DNA of 64,000 bases. Origin: Alteromonas sp. KC3. GTDB lineage: Bacteria; Pseudomonadota; Gammaproteobacteria; Enterobacterales; Alteromonadaceae. The stretch is from the NCBI RefSeq assembly GCF_016756315.1, contig NZ_AP024235.1:4030001-4094000 (forward strand), read 5' to 3'. Below the pieces are notes generated by a model that did no database searches, was not told where the DNA came from, and saw only the letters and a list, made by a program, of their open reading frames with translations. Both the position numbers and the translations under genes were made by a program. This document shows positions 24,871-34,129 of the stretch, in pieces. Within the stretch, counting starts at the first letter, position 1. Every line of letters starts with the position of its first letter.

Positions 24871-26099
24871 TGCGTTTTAAGGCGAGATTTAACGTGATTA
24901 AGCTGGTTGCGGGAATTGTGTTTACAGCGTATTCGGTAACAGGGTTTGCCAAAACAGACGTGCTGCTGCGCACTACCTTAAGCGCGCAAGACAATACCGC
25001 AAGCTTTCAGCAGCATGGTGTAAGCCACCAGCGATTTGACGGTGACGGCATACACCTGTCTCAAGCAATGCTTTCAACTGAACATCAATTGACGAATGAC
25101 TGGTTTATTGCCGGTGTTCTGAACGCTTATAGCGATGGTGAGCGACGTGCAGGCATTTCACAATTGTATGCAAAGTATCGCCCTTTAAGTGCATCCAGTA
25201 TTAAACCAGAAGTGAAAATAGGTATGTTCTATCCGTCATTATCCGCTGAGAACACGGATAGTGGATGGCTTTCACCTCATTTTTTGACTAATTCTGCGAT
25301 TAATAGCTGGATTGGCGAAGAGCTTCGCACTGGCGGCATTGAAGTAAGTCTTCGACAAAATGGCAGACAGGTGCGCAGTAACTGGTCGTGGAAAGTACTT
25401 GGCAGTATTTTTAAGGGCAATGATACTACGGGTACTTTACTGTCATGGCGCGGATTCGCATTGCATGATCGACAATCGTTGCTAAATGACCGTGTTAACT
25501 TTGCCCCAATCCCTTGGGTGGTCAATGACAGTGGACTTAATGCCCCCGCTTGGACAGATCCTTTTCGCGAGATTGATACTCGCTTTGGGTACTATGTAGG
25601 GGCGCATATTGCGCATAAGCGCAATGCCGAGCTGAAATACTACTACTACGATAATAATGCTGATCCAACGCAATTAGATCCAGATAGAATTTATGCGTGG
25701 CACACCCGCTTTCACTCACTCACGCTTCGTTATATGGCCAATCGAGACCTAACGCTGTTCTCACAATTTTTGTATGGCAACACACTGATGGGGAGCAATA
25801 TTGTTAACAACGATTTTGTTAGTGCTTATGCCGCTGTCGCTTATGCCTTTGAACAATTTACCTTCGCCGGACGCGCAGACTGGTATCAAGTGATTGATCG
25901 CGACGACACAATGTACGACCCGAACGACAGCAGTGGTTACGCATTGACACTAAGTGCCCGCTACGACCTGAGCGAACACATGGCTGTTACTGGGGAATGG
26001 CAAACCAACAAAGGTAAGCAAGACAACCTGGCATTCTTTCAAAGTCAAACCACTTACACCGAAAATTTGCTTCAGGTTGCCTTAACATTAAAATTCTAG
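24870..26099 (+). CDS. Predicted outer-membrane beta-barrel protein of unknown function
   Basis: A 409-aa protein with a signal peptide (residues about 1-27, ending TGFAK) and alternating amphipathic strands throughout, closing in LQVALTLKF with the C-terminal phenylalanine needed for outer-membrane assembly. No known porin family is recognised with certainty. The ATG overlaps the stop of the cupredoxin gene by one base, so they are translated together. The 3' end overlaps the convergent TonB-C gene: the two stop codons share bases at 26096-26099. Confidence 0.72.
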   Translation: MRFKARFNVIKLVAGIVFTAYSVTGFAKTDVLLRTTLSAQDNTASFQQHGVSHQRFDGDGIHLSQAMLSTEHQLTNDWFIAGVLNAYSDGERRAGISQLYAKYRPLSASSIKPEVKIGMFYPSLSAENTDSGWLSPHFLTNSAINSWIGEELRTGGIEVSLRQNGRQVRSNWSWKVLGSIFKGNDTTGTLLSWRGFALHDRQSLLNDRVNFAPIPWVVNDSGLNAPAWTDPFREIDTRFGYYVGAHIAHKRNAELKYYYYDNNADPTQLDPDRIYAWHTRFHSLTLRYMANRDLTLFSQFLYGNTLMGSNIVNNDFVSAYAAVAYAFEQFTFAGRADWYQVIDRDDTMYDPNDSSGYALTLSARYDLSEHMAVTGEWQTNKGKQDNLAFFQSQTTYTENLLQVALTLKF

Positions 26100-27262
26100 G
26101 AAGACGTCGACTGCGCGACTTCAATAAGGTTAAAGGCAGCGTTCTCTTGCCCTTCAACAAGTACCCTACACTGCCCCCAACTTTTCGGAATGTTCCAAAT
26201 GTGATTTTCTGCTACGGTGAATTTTTCGCGGTGCGATTCACATCGTACTTCAACTGTGTCTAACTCACCTTCAATACCGTCAAACGCGAATTGATTTCTG
26301 ACAAGGGTGTGAAACCAATTTCCACGTTCGTCGATGGTTACTTCAACTTGAATAGCGCTGTCTGAATCGATATGTTCGCGCACTTTAGCAATAAGCGGCG
26401 TAATTTCACTTAAACGCTCTTGTTGATTGTCCATCTCTTGAAGGCGCTCGTAGTATGTTTGCGCATCAGCATACAGCCCTAACTTGCTGGCTAATATCAC
26501 CATTCGTTGATGCACAAAAGCAATATGATTGTCACTAAACACACTGTGTTTGCCGTCGACGCTTCTATTGCTAGGCAGCATACGCGCGAAACTATTTAGC
26601 TCTCGCTGCCAATCTTCTAAACCACTGGCTATAAGCGCATCCATATTCCATAACCATGCATTCTCATAGCGATTTAGATTATCTTGATTGTGCAAGTCTT
26701 TAAGTGCTGCGTTAGCTTCTGCGTATTTTCCTTGCTGGTATATAGCATCAACGTCTTTATACGCTCTAATAAAATCGCGCGTTGCACCGGGTTTTCCACC
26801 CATCAAAAAATCAAATTGTACCGCTTGATGGCATTGCTGAGTTGGTTTGCCATTTTTCATCGCAGGCTCAAAAGTCCAACGTTTAATAGCGTTTAGCGCT
26901 TTGCGCTTAAAGGCTCGGTTACCACTAAAGTCATCTACGACAGGGTCTTGTACATGCCCATCTTCGTCAATCACATAGCTCATTTTAACCCACCCTTCTT
27001 GGCCACGCCTTGCTGCCTCTACTGGGTATTCAGGGTTTATGCGCTTAAGCGTTTTTGCAGGCTGAAATGCCGTTATACGCTTCACTTCATCATCTGATGT
27101 GTTCGCTTTAACTTTTTCTTCTAACTCATCGCACGGCACGCTTAATTCTTGTGCGCTAGCTAAACCCGAAAGCAGCAGGCTTGTGAATAGCAGTGAAGGG
27201 GCAAACAACCGACGACGAGGCGTGTTGTGTTTGTGTAACGAGTGAGGTGTATTTTCTTTCAT
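26096..27262 (-). CDS. Periplasmic protein with TonB C-terminal-like domain and helical repeat
   Basis: A 388-aa protein whose N-terminus (basic, then LFAPSLLFTSLLLSGLASAQ) looks like a cleavable signal peptide. Residues about 65-152 form a TonB-C-like domain (RINPEYPVEAARRGQEGWV, YVIDEDGHVQDP, AIKRWTFEPA). About 165-300 look like TPR-type helices, and the remainder is beta-rich. Classical TonB has an N-terminal membrane anchor, a proline-rich spacer and the domain at the C-terminus; this has none of these, so it is probably not an energy transducer itself. The role is unknown. Overlaps the preceding convergent gene by 4 bp. Confidence 0.75.
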   Translation of the reverse strand: MKENTPHSLHKHNTPRRRLFAPSLLFTSLLLSGLASAQELSVPCDELEEKVKANTSDDEVKRITAFQPAKTLKRINPEYPVEAARRGQEGWVKMSYVIDEDGHVQDPVVDDFSGNRAFKRKALNAIKRWTFEPAMKNGKPTQQCHQAVQFDFLMGGKPGATRDFIRAYKDVDAIYQQGKYAEANAALKDLHNQDNLNRYENAWLWNMDALIASGLEDWQRELNSFARMLPSNRSVDGKHSVFSDNHIAFVHQRMVILASKLGLYADAQTYYERLQEMDNQQERLSEITPLIAKVREHIDSDSAIQVEVTIDERGNWFHTLVRNQFAFDGIEGELDTVEVRCESHREKFTVAENHIWNIPKSWGQCRVLVEGQENAAFNLIEVAQSTSS

Positions 27263-27328
27263 GGCGTATTGTCCTTAATAAATACCGACAGGGTAGTCAC
27301 TTACCCATCGTGAAATTATAGTGTTAAT

Positions 27329-28411
27329 TTAACGCTTTTTACTCTGTTGTTCAAAAGATGCATCGGGTACGTTTTTAATCATCATTTGCTCTTTGCGTTT
27401 AGTCATCATTTTCGCTAAACGTCGCATACTCACTGTGGTGTCTTTCTCATCTACAATGTCTACACCCAGTAACCTTTCTAGCAAATCTTCTAAGGTTAAA
27501 ACCCCTTCTAAACCACCATACTCATCCACCACCAATAACATATGAACATGCTTGTTGATGAAATGATCGAAAGTCACACTTAGCGGCATGGTATTAAGTA
27601 CCGTTACCATGTCTTTCGCATATTCAGATAGCGGCTTGTCAGTATTGCCTCGCGCCTGGGCGACCAGTAAATCGGATCGCATGACAAAACCCGTTATGTT
27701 TTCTGAGTCGTTATCTTCATAAACAGGAATACGTGAAAACTCAATATTAGCGTGCTTGTGGAAAAAGGCTTCCACCGTTGTTGATTCTGACACTGAAAAA
27801 AGCGCTGTTCTGTGGGTAATTGCGTCTTTTACTTTCAGCTCATGCAAACTTAGTAAACTCTGTAAAAATGCTGCTTCGTGATTGGCCAATTGGCCTTCTT
27901 GACCCGACAACTCTGCCATTGCGTGTAGTTCGCTTCGGCTTAGGCCACGAAGTGGACTATCTTCTTTAAAGCTTCGGGTTAAAAGCTCTGACATTTTCAC
28001 AAATGGTTTAAGTACCATCGACAGATACTTTAAGAAGTAAGCCGTTGCAGGCGCTAGCGAACGCCAGTATGTCGCCCCCAGCGTTTTCGGGATGATCTCA
28101 GAAAATACTAAAATCAGTAAGGTAAGTACGGCTGAAATAACCCCTAAATAGGCTTCACCGAACACCGCCGCCGCTTGTGCACCAGCGCCCGCTGCCCCCA
28201 TGGTGTGGGCAATGGTGTTTAACGTTAAAATGGCTGAAAGTGGGGTATTGATGTTGTCAGTTTGTGCGCGTAACAGCGAACCACTTGGCTTCCCTTCTTT
28301 TTCTAACACCGAGATGTAAGCCGATGAAACACTAAGAATAACCGCTTCAGCAATTGAGCAAAGAAATGAAAAGCCCAATGCAATAAAAACGTACACAACA
28401 AGTAAAAACAT
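27329..28411 (-). CDS. CNNM/DUF21 and CBS-domain membrane protein
   Basis: A 360-aa protein of the CorC/HlyC-like CNNM family (often called hemolysin, without proof), linked in characterised members to magnesium/cobalt efflux. The DUF21/CNNM membrane domain is at residues about 1-135 (SIAEAVILSVSSAYI, ILTLNTIAHTMGAAG, FSEIIPKTLG) and a CBS pair at about 190-310 (FSRIPVYEDND, LLVVDEYGGLEGVLTLEDLLERLLG). It lacks the C-terminal CorC_HlyC domain, ending in a basic 45-residue tail. It appears monocistronic. Confidence 0.9.
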   Translation of the reverse strand: MFLLVVYVFIALGFSFLCSIAEAVILSVSSAYISVLEKEGKPSGSLLRAQTDNINTPLSAILTLNTIAHTMGAAGAGAQAAAVFGEAYLGVISAVLTLLILVFSEIIPKTLGATYWRSLAPATAYFLKYLSMVLKPFVKMSELLTRSFKEDSPLRGLSRSELHAMAELSGQEGQLANHEAAFLQSLLSLHELKVKDAITHRTALFSVSESTTVEAFFHKHANIEFSRIPVYEDNDSENITGFVMRSDLLVAQARGNTDKPLSEYAKDMVTVLNTMPLSVTFDHFINKHVHMLLVVDEYGGLEGVLTLEDLLERLLGVDIVDEKDTTVSMRRLAKMMTKRKEQMMIKNVPDASFEQQSKKR

Positions 28412-28533
28412 GAATGGTTTCCGAACCCACTAAAAAGCGTGTTTTGTTAAAAAATGCAAAGAACTATTATGAGTGACAGCACATAATATACAAGGGCACT
28501 GAGCAATAAAGTGGTACAAGAACTTGCAGCACA

Positions 28534-29670
28534 TTACCCGCAACACGCTGATTGCGCATGTTTATGCTCTCGTGCTTGACGCCACTTTTTCCAGCCCAGT
28601 CGTAACATAAGTGCAGCTAGCACAATGGCACACACAGCATACAGGGCTTGCACATTCCCACCATGCTCGTGTAAGTGACTCTGTGTATTGATGAGGTGGA
28701 AAAGCGAAAACGCATTCACCATATAGTTCAAGCCATAGCCAAACCCGATACTGGCAGACATCACACTAAAGAGATACAACATCAATGTGCGGCTGCCCAT
28801 TTCTTGTTTGATCATGCCCATCGTCGATACGTTAGTAGCAGGTCCTGCCATTAAGAATACCAATACGGCACCAGGTGATAACCCTGCGGCCAAAAAGCCT
28901 ACCGCTAACGGGGTTGATGCAGTGGCACAAATGTACATTGGAATACCTATAACGGCCATGACCACCATCGCGAGTAGACCGTCTCCCCACTGCGTTAAGA
29001 AATCGGTGGGCACCCAAGTTTTAATTGCCGCCGCTAACCCTAAACCTATTAGTAACCATACAACAATATCTTCTAATAACTTGCCACTTGCGAAACTCAC
29101 CACTCGACTTAGTTTTGTTGAAACGCTCGGCGTGGGGGACACCTGATGTTGGTGCCCCTTGTCACTTGCACAGCAACTTGTCGTCGGCTCTGGCGCTTTT
29201 GTGTGACTGGCGCAGCAGCTACTCTCAGTTGAGTGGCTTGTTGATACGCCTTTTACTTCGCTGTCAAAGAGTCTGACCATGACACCAGCATAAATTGCAC
29301 TTAAGACTGCCGTTATTGGTCTTATTATGGCGTAAAGCGGGCCGAGAAGCGCATATGACACCGACACGCTATCAACACCGGTTTCTGGTGTTGATACTAA
29401 AAAAGAGATGGTTGATGGCTTTGATGCGCCACTTCGGCGCAATCCAAGCGCTGCGGGAATAACACCACAAGAGCAAAGCGGGAGAGGAGCCCCTATAATC
29501 GCCGCTTTACTAATGGAGGAAAATGACTCATTGCCCATATGCTTTTCAAGGAATGACACTGGAACAAGTTCGTGCATAACGCCAGCCACAAGCAACCCCA
29601 AAAGCAGCCAGGGCGCCGACTCAATGAAAAGCGCCAAGAAGTTTTGACCTAACAAAAAAATCTCCGACAT
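28534..29670 (-). CDS. SO_0444-family Cu/Zn efflux permease
   Basis: A 378-aa membrane permease of the DUF318/ArsP-like superfamily, with about eight to ten helices in two halves. The hallmark PLPLCSCGVIPAALG is at residues about 59-73 and a second repeat-like block at MYICATASTPLAVGF. The cytosolic linker holds two CC motifs with histidines (SSCCASH, TSCCASDKGHQHQ) and the C-terminus ends CCG after a His-rich stretch: likely metal-binding tails. I recall this combination from the SO_0444 copper/zinc efflux family. No metal-responsive regulator gene adjoins it here. Confidence 0.83.
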   Translation of the reverse strand: MSEIFLLGQNFLALFIESAPWLLLGLLVAGVMHELVPVSFLEKHMGNESFSSISKAAIIGAPLPLCSCGVIPAALGLRRSGASKPSTISFLVSTPETGVDSVSVSYALLGPLYAIIRPITAVLSAIYAGVMVRLFDSEVKGVSTSHSTESSCCASHTKAPEPTTSCCASDKGHQHQVSPTPSVSTKLSRVVSFASGKLLEDIVVWLLIGLGLAAAIKTWVPTDFLTQWGDGLLAMVVMAVIGIPMYICATASTPLAVGFLAAGLSPGAVLVFLMAGPATNVSTMGMIKQEMGSRTLMLYLFSVMSASIGFGYGLNYMVNAFSLFHLINTQSHLHEHGGNVQALYAVCAIVLAALMLRLGWKKWRQAREHKHAQSACCG

Positions 29671-29822
29671 ATTACCTCGTAGCGGCTAAATTAAGTGACA
29701 TTGCTTATTCACTTGCCAGTGTTGATTTGATACTACCAGATTATACTCCATGCGAAAAACCCGCATACTTAAATTGCTAGCGTGAAGTCTCTTCTACTGA
29801 CTGAACGACATAACCTTCATAT

Positions 29823-29850
29823 AAAAAAAGCCAGCGCAGATGCGCTGGCC
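29823..29850 (-). terminator. Intrinsic terminator after the CstA-family gene
   Basis: A 9-bp perfect stem (GCCAGCGCA against TGCGCTGGC, 2-nt gap that opens to a small loop) followed on the minus strand by seven Ts, about 65 bp after the stop. Confidence 0.88.
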
Positions 29851-29914
29851 GAATGTTGACTTTCTCGAAATGATGTTCAAATAACGAGGCCAACCATGAA
29901 AACAGTAAAGCGGT

Positions 29915-31585
29915 TTACGCGTCTTTCTCTTTCTTGAGCTTTGATACAACTGAAAACGCTTCTAGCATGACCAATACAGACACAATTAGTACCACTGCAT
30001 CTAAAAAGACCAATAGATAGTTTTCAGCAAGGTAATACTCTTTTAACTTTATAAGCCCAGCGAAGAACGCCATGACTAACACAAACACCATTGGAATAAG
30101 GGTGTAACGCGCAGGGCGTCCAAGCTTGATCAGCATAACCGAGATAACAAGTAAGGTTAGACTTGCCAGTATTTGATTAGTCGAACCAAACAATGGCCAG
30201 ATGATCATGCCGCCGCTACCAGATGAACCACCAGCGCCAAACGCAAGCAGCAAACAACATCCCACTGCAACTAACGTGGCAACGACGCCATTTTTCAACG
30301 CGCTTATTGAGTAGATATCACCCCACTCCTGAATGATGTAACGCTGAAGACGCACGCCAGAATCCATCGTCGTACCAGCAAAAAGCACGACCATTACAGC
30401 CAGTATGGTTGAGGAAAAATCAACCGGTAAGCCCCACCCTTGTTGAATTAAATTGGCACCACCGGTAATAAACGCCCCTACACTACCAGCACCTAAATGG
30501 CTGTAGACTTCATGCCATTCTTCAGGTGACGCAGCAAAGGCTACGCCGCTCACTGCGACTATGGTAATAAGTGCCAAAGAACCTTCACCAATAGCGCCTA
30601 AATAGCCAACAAAACGTGCATCGGTTTCTTTATCTAACTGCTTAGAACTTGTCCCCGAAGAAACAATGCCGTGGAAGCCTGATACTGCACCACATGCTAT
30701 AGTTACAAAGAGCAACGGTATGATACTGGGTGTATCCACCGCTGTTTGCATGTTAAATGCCGGCGCAGTGATATCAGGTAACGAGAAGAAAACCGCCCCA
30801 TATAGCAAGAAGAGCCCAACTAACAGTTGCATGCCGTTAATAAAGTCACGTGGTTGTAGAAGCATCCATACTGGCAGCAATGACGCAATAGCGGCATAGA
30901 CAAACAAAATGATGATCCAGTTTGCCTTATCGCCTAAACCAAATAGGGTTTCTGGCAGGCTTAATGGAATATAGCTGCCTGCGTATACCGATGCGTAAAG
31001 CACCACAATTCCTACGATACACAAAGGAATTAAACTGAAGTTGCGCTTCAATAACTGGCCAATTACCAACGCCACAAGAATGGCGGTCCATGCTGGGAAT
31101 ACCGCGTTAGGTTGAGACACAAAAGAATTGGCAATAACCACACCAAACACCGCGTTTACCATTAGCAGTACAAGAAATACAACAATCATAAATAGGGCGC
31201 GAGAACGTTTGCCAATGACACTCTCAGATAGTGCGCCCATTGACTTTCCTTTATGACGGGCGCTGGCCCAGAGCGCCCCCATGTCATGCACGCCAGCAAA
31301 TAATATGGTGCCAAACACTACCCATAAGACTGCGGGCACCCACCCCCAATACACTGCAATAGCGGGACCCACAATAGGTGCAGCTCCGGCTACAGAGGTA
31401 AAATGGTGTCCCCACAATACCACCTTGTTGGTAGGTACATAATCAACGCCATCGCGCTCGGTGTGCGCTGGCGTTACAAAGCTATCATCCAATTTGAAAA
31501 TGCGATTTGCGATAAATTTCGAATACACAAACCAACCGAACATCATTCCAATAATGCCCAGTATTACAATGGCAATAGACTGCAT
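29915..31585 (-). CDS. CstA-family carbon starvation/peptide-pyruvate carrier
   Basis: A 556-aa polytopic membrane protein of the CstA family, with about 14-16 helices. Family blocks: VLWGHHFTSVAGAAPIVGPAIA near the N-terminus, GVHDMGALWASARHKGKS, SGFHGIVSSGTSSKQL and LFGSTNQILASLTL. E. coli CstA and BtsT are about 700 aa; this is the shorter branch. CstA-type carriers import peptides or pyruvate, but the substrate cannot be read here. Monocistronic with its own terminator. Confidence 0.9.
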   Translation of the reverse strand: MQSIAIVILGIIGMMFGWFVYSKFIANRIFKLDDSFVTPAHTERDGVDYVPTNKVVLWGHHFTSVAGAAPIVGPAIAVYWGWVPAVLWVVFGTILFAGVHDMGALWASARHKGKSMGALSESVIGKRSRALFMIVVFLVLLMVNAVFGVVIANSFVSQPNAVFPAWTAILVALVIGQLLKRNFSLIPLCIVGIVVLYASVYAGSYIPLSLPETLFGLGDKANWIIILFVYAAIASLLPVWMLLQPRDFINGMQLLVGLFLLYGAVFFSLPDITAPAFNMQTAVDTPSIIPLLFVTIACGAVSGFHGIVSSGTSSKQLDKETDARFVGYLGAIGEGSLALITIVAVSGVAFAASPEEWHEVYSHLGAGSVGAFITGGANLIQQGWGLPVDFSSTILAVMVVLFAGTTMDSGVRLQRYIIQEWGDIYSISALKNGVVATLVAVGCCLLLAFGAGGSSGSGGMIIWPLFGSTNQILASLTLLVISVMLIKLGRPARYTLIPMVFVLVMAFFAGLIKLKEYYLAENYLLVFLDAVVLIVSVLVMLEAFSVVSKLKKEKDA

Positions 31586-31833
31586 ACTGTCGTCCTATTT
31601 GTTGTTTTTCTAAACACTACACCACTTTATAGTGCCTAAAGGTCTTACCTGCAAACTGCAAATACCTCAGTAACTTACATGGGAATCAGATTGATTCAAA
31701 AAAGAGAAACCACAGTAGGTGGTAGTGATAGCGACTCATGCTATGTACTTGGCATCGACGCAGGTTACTTCGGTCGCGTATTTAAACATGTAAATAGCTT
31801 AGTCGGCAGGCATTAGACTAAAGTCTAACCCGG

Positions 31834-33234
31834 TTAATAGAGGTCGCGATGATAACGCTTGTGCTCAGCCAATGTCTTATGCCCGCTGTCACCTAAAATT
31901 GAACGAAGTGCGTCATCTACACCCTTGCCCATACCCTCGTAGCGTCCACATACATACACTTGCCCAGTCTGTCCTAAGAAGCTGCGTATATCACTGCTTT
32001 GCTGAAGTAGCAGTTGTTGAACGTATCCACTGCCATGAGTTGCCTGGGAAAAAATAGTGTGTTTACGTATTAAGCATGACGATAAATGAAAAGGTGACAA
32101 TGTTTTGTCAAGCACATCGTCAAACGTAGGATGGCGCTCGCCAAATAAAATCCACACAGGGCCCGCATCTTTGAGTAGAGCGCGCTTAGCAAGCTGTGCC
32201 CTTATCCCTGCCACACCGCTTCCAGCCCCAATCAGTAACAAGGGAGATTGGGTATCTGTGATGAAAGCATTGGCATGCTGTCTAATATAGCCCTTGATGG
32301 GCTGCTCGTTCTGCAAAGTCTCAGTTAAAAAGCCCGAGCCAATACCAAGCTCACCTTCGTCTTTCACTAACTGTCTAACGACCAGCTTGATATTTTTTTC
32401 TTCCGGCACAGAGGCAATGGTATAGGTGCGAATGATTTGTGGTATCTGATGAGAAGATTGATGTTGAGACACGTTTGGTGCTGGCAGGTTAAGCCCAGCA
32501 TCTTCATTGTTTTGCTCGATAAGAACATCCAACACATCGCCCGCCTGCCAGTGGACAGTAGACAAGTGACTGTTGTGGTCAAACGACAGCGCGCATAGCT
32601 TTTGCGACTGCGGTGAGTCGCTGTTTAATTGGTTTCGTTTGGTTAGGGTTAGCGTTATCGAAGGTTGTTGATAGTGAACGTCTCCCGATGTATTGAGTAA
32701 AGCAAGGTGTTCACCACTTCCTGCATCTAACTTTTGCACTGGCTGTGTAGCATTACCGCCTAATTGCTTTATTCCATCAAAAAGCGTATCTGCAAACTGA
32801 CAAAATCGCGCATATTGACGATCACCGACCCCCACAACCTCAAAATGAAGATGAGATAGTGTGGTAGAGCCCTTGGTAGCAGCCTGCGCAATAGCGCGAT
32901 TGAATTTACGTCCCATATCAGGAGGCTCGCCTTCGCCGTAGGTGCTAACGACAAAAATCACCTTCGATACTCGCTGAAGCGATTGCAACGACAACGACGC
33001 CATAGATATCACGGGTGCGGGTTCTGGTAGTTGTAGTTGCGCCGCTTTTATCCTTGCTATTTTCTCTGCTGTGCCTGTTTGGCTAGCATACACCACCAGC
33101 GTACTGTCGCTGGTGAGGGAATGTGCGAGTGTGCGGTCACTCACTTTCTTATGCTTGTGATAAAGCACTGCTACCCACAGTACGTACAGCGTGGTCGCTA
33201 GGAAGGCCAAGAGGTAGCGGTGCGTTTCTGTCAT
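31834..33234 (-). CDS. Membrane-anchored flavodoxin/NADPH reductase (sulfite-reductase flavoprotein-like)
   Basis: A 466-aa diflavin reductase with one N-terminal transmembrane helix (residues about 7-23). The flavodoxin domain (about 45-185) has the FMN loops ASQTGTAE, STYGEGEPP and VGVGDRQYARFC. The FNR domain (about 200-466) has FAD-binding RTYTIAS, NADPH-binding GAGSGVAGIRA and VCGRYEGMGKGVDDAL. It is the last gene of a PepSY/DUF2271/DUF4198 cluster under a Fur-like box, so its likely job is to pass NADPH electrons across or to the membrane for iron release. It is not an assimilatory sulfite reductase: no cysI or cysH is nearby. Confidence 0.85.
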   Translation of the reverse strand: MTETHRYLLAFLATTLYVLWVAVLYHKHKKVSDRTLAHSLTSDSTLVVYASQTGTAEKIARIKAAQLQLPEPAPVISMASLSLQSLQRVSKVIFVVSTYGEGEPPDMGRKFNRAIAQAATKGSTTLSHLHFEVVGVGDRQYARFCQFADTLFDGIKQLGGNATQPVQKLDAGSGEHLALLNTSGDVHYQQPSITLTLTKRNQLNSDSPQSQKLCALSFDHNSHLSTVHWQAGDVLDVLIEQNNEDAGLNLPAPNVSQHQSSHQIPQIIRTYTIASVPEEKNIKLVVRQLVKDEGELGIGSGFLTETLQNEQPIKGYIRQHANAFITDTQSPLLLIGAGSGVAGIRAQLAKRALLKDAGPVWILFGERHPTFDDVLDKTLSPFHLSSCLIRKHTIFSQATHGSGYVQQLLLQQSSDIRSFLGQTGQVYVCGRYEGMGKGVDDALRSILGDSGHKTLAEHKRYHRDLY

Positions 33235-33273
33235 GGTGCTTCTTATATTTTGATTGCTAAAGCGCGTTAATTG

Positions 33274-34104
33274 TCACAGCGGCAATACTTCTAGTGTGGC
33301 CGAATAGCTTGCGCTTCTTACTGTAGCTGGCGCTGAAGCCTTGTCATCTTCGTAGCTAATTTCGACGAAGTACATCCCGGCTTCTGGCCATGTAACAGTG
33401 AATTTCCCGCTGCGGTCCGACTTAACTGCGATAAGTTGTTGGTCGTTGCGATAACGCATGCCACCTCTAACAACTTCTATTTGTGCGCCAGCGGCAGGCT
33501 CGCCATCAATTAACAATGTGAATGTTGCGGCTTCTTGAGCGAACAAATCGTTGGGGTGAGTAACAGGAACAAGCTCTAACCCCACATTTGTTGGTGCAAA
33601 TACTTTATTTGACGGTGCACCAAGCGTGACGAACGTTTCAACACGACGGGCACTTTGAATTACGCGAAGCTCACTTGCCTCTTTTGGCACTTCAGTGTCA
33701 AATTTGGTCGCGTCAAAAGGCTGCCCTCGACCTGGCCACATTTTTCTGTTGCCGTCTTCGTCTCGCCAAAATGCACGTAGTCCTGCGCTTGCCGATGCGA
33801 GTTTGTAAGTGCCTTCTTGGTCTAGTTTTACATCAAACGTTGTTCGGTATTTGCCTTTCGCCATATTGAGCGCTTCTACATTATTGCCTTGCGGGGACAT
33901 TATCGTCAGGTTATTCATGCTCATGGCAACGTGGTCTGGGTGAAACAACGTATTAGAGATAGCACCGTCTACGGTTACATACACTTCTTCTGAAGATAAT
34001 ACTGTGGAGCTTGGCAGTAGCCATGCACGGTGAGCACTGGCCGAGAACGATAACGCAAGGGTTGCGGTAGCGAGGACTATGGCACGGTTAAACGTCGCTT
34101 TCAT
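33274..34104 (-). CDS. DUF4198 domain-containing periplasmic protein
   Basis: A 276-aa exported protein: signal peptide 1-24 (ends SASAH; the mature N-terminus HRAWLLPSST is typical of DUF4198), then Ig-like/beta-sandwich modules and a CNA-B-like segment (GEPAAGAQIEVVRGG ... GKFTVTWPEAGMYFVEISYED). The molecular function is unknown; DUF4198 genes recur with nickel, cobalt or iron transport loci. AAGGAA lies before the ATG; 25 bp separate it from the DUF2271 gene. Confidence 0.87.
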   Translation of the reverse strand: MKATFNRAIVLATATLALSFSASAHRAWLLPSSTVLSSEEVYVTVDGAISNTLFHPDHVAMSMNNLTIMSPQGNNVEALNMAKGKYRTTFDVKLDQEGTYKLASASAGLRAFWRDEDGNRKMWPGRGQPFDATKFDTEVPKEASELRVIQSARRVETFVTLGAPSNKVFAPTNVGLELVPVTHPNDLFAQEAATFTLLIDGEPAAGAQIEVVRGGMRYRNDQQLIAVKSDRSGKFTVTWPEAGMYFVEISYEDDKASAPATVRSASYSATLEVLPL

Positions 34105-34129
34105 GTTGTTTCCTTATTTTGTATTTCGC

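Noticed and set aside
31834..33234. Assimilatory sulfite reductase flavoprotein (cysJ)
   Set aside because: It is membrane-anchored, shorter than CysJ, and in an iron-type cluster without cysI/cysH.
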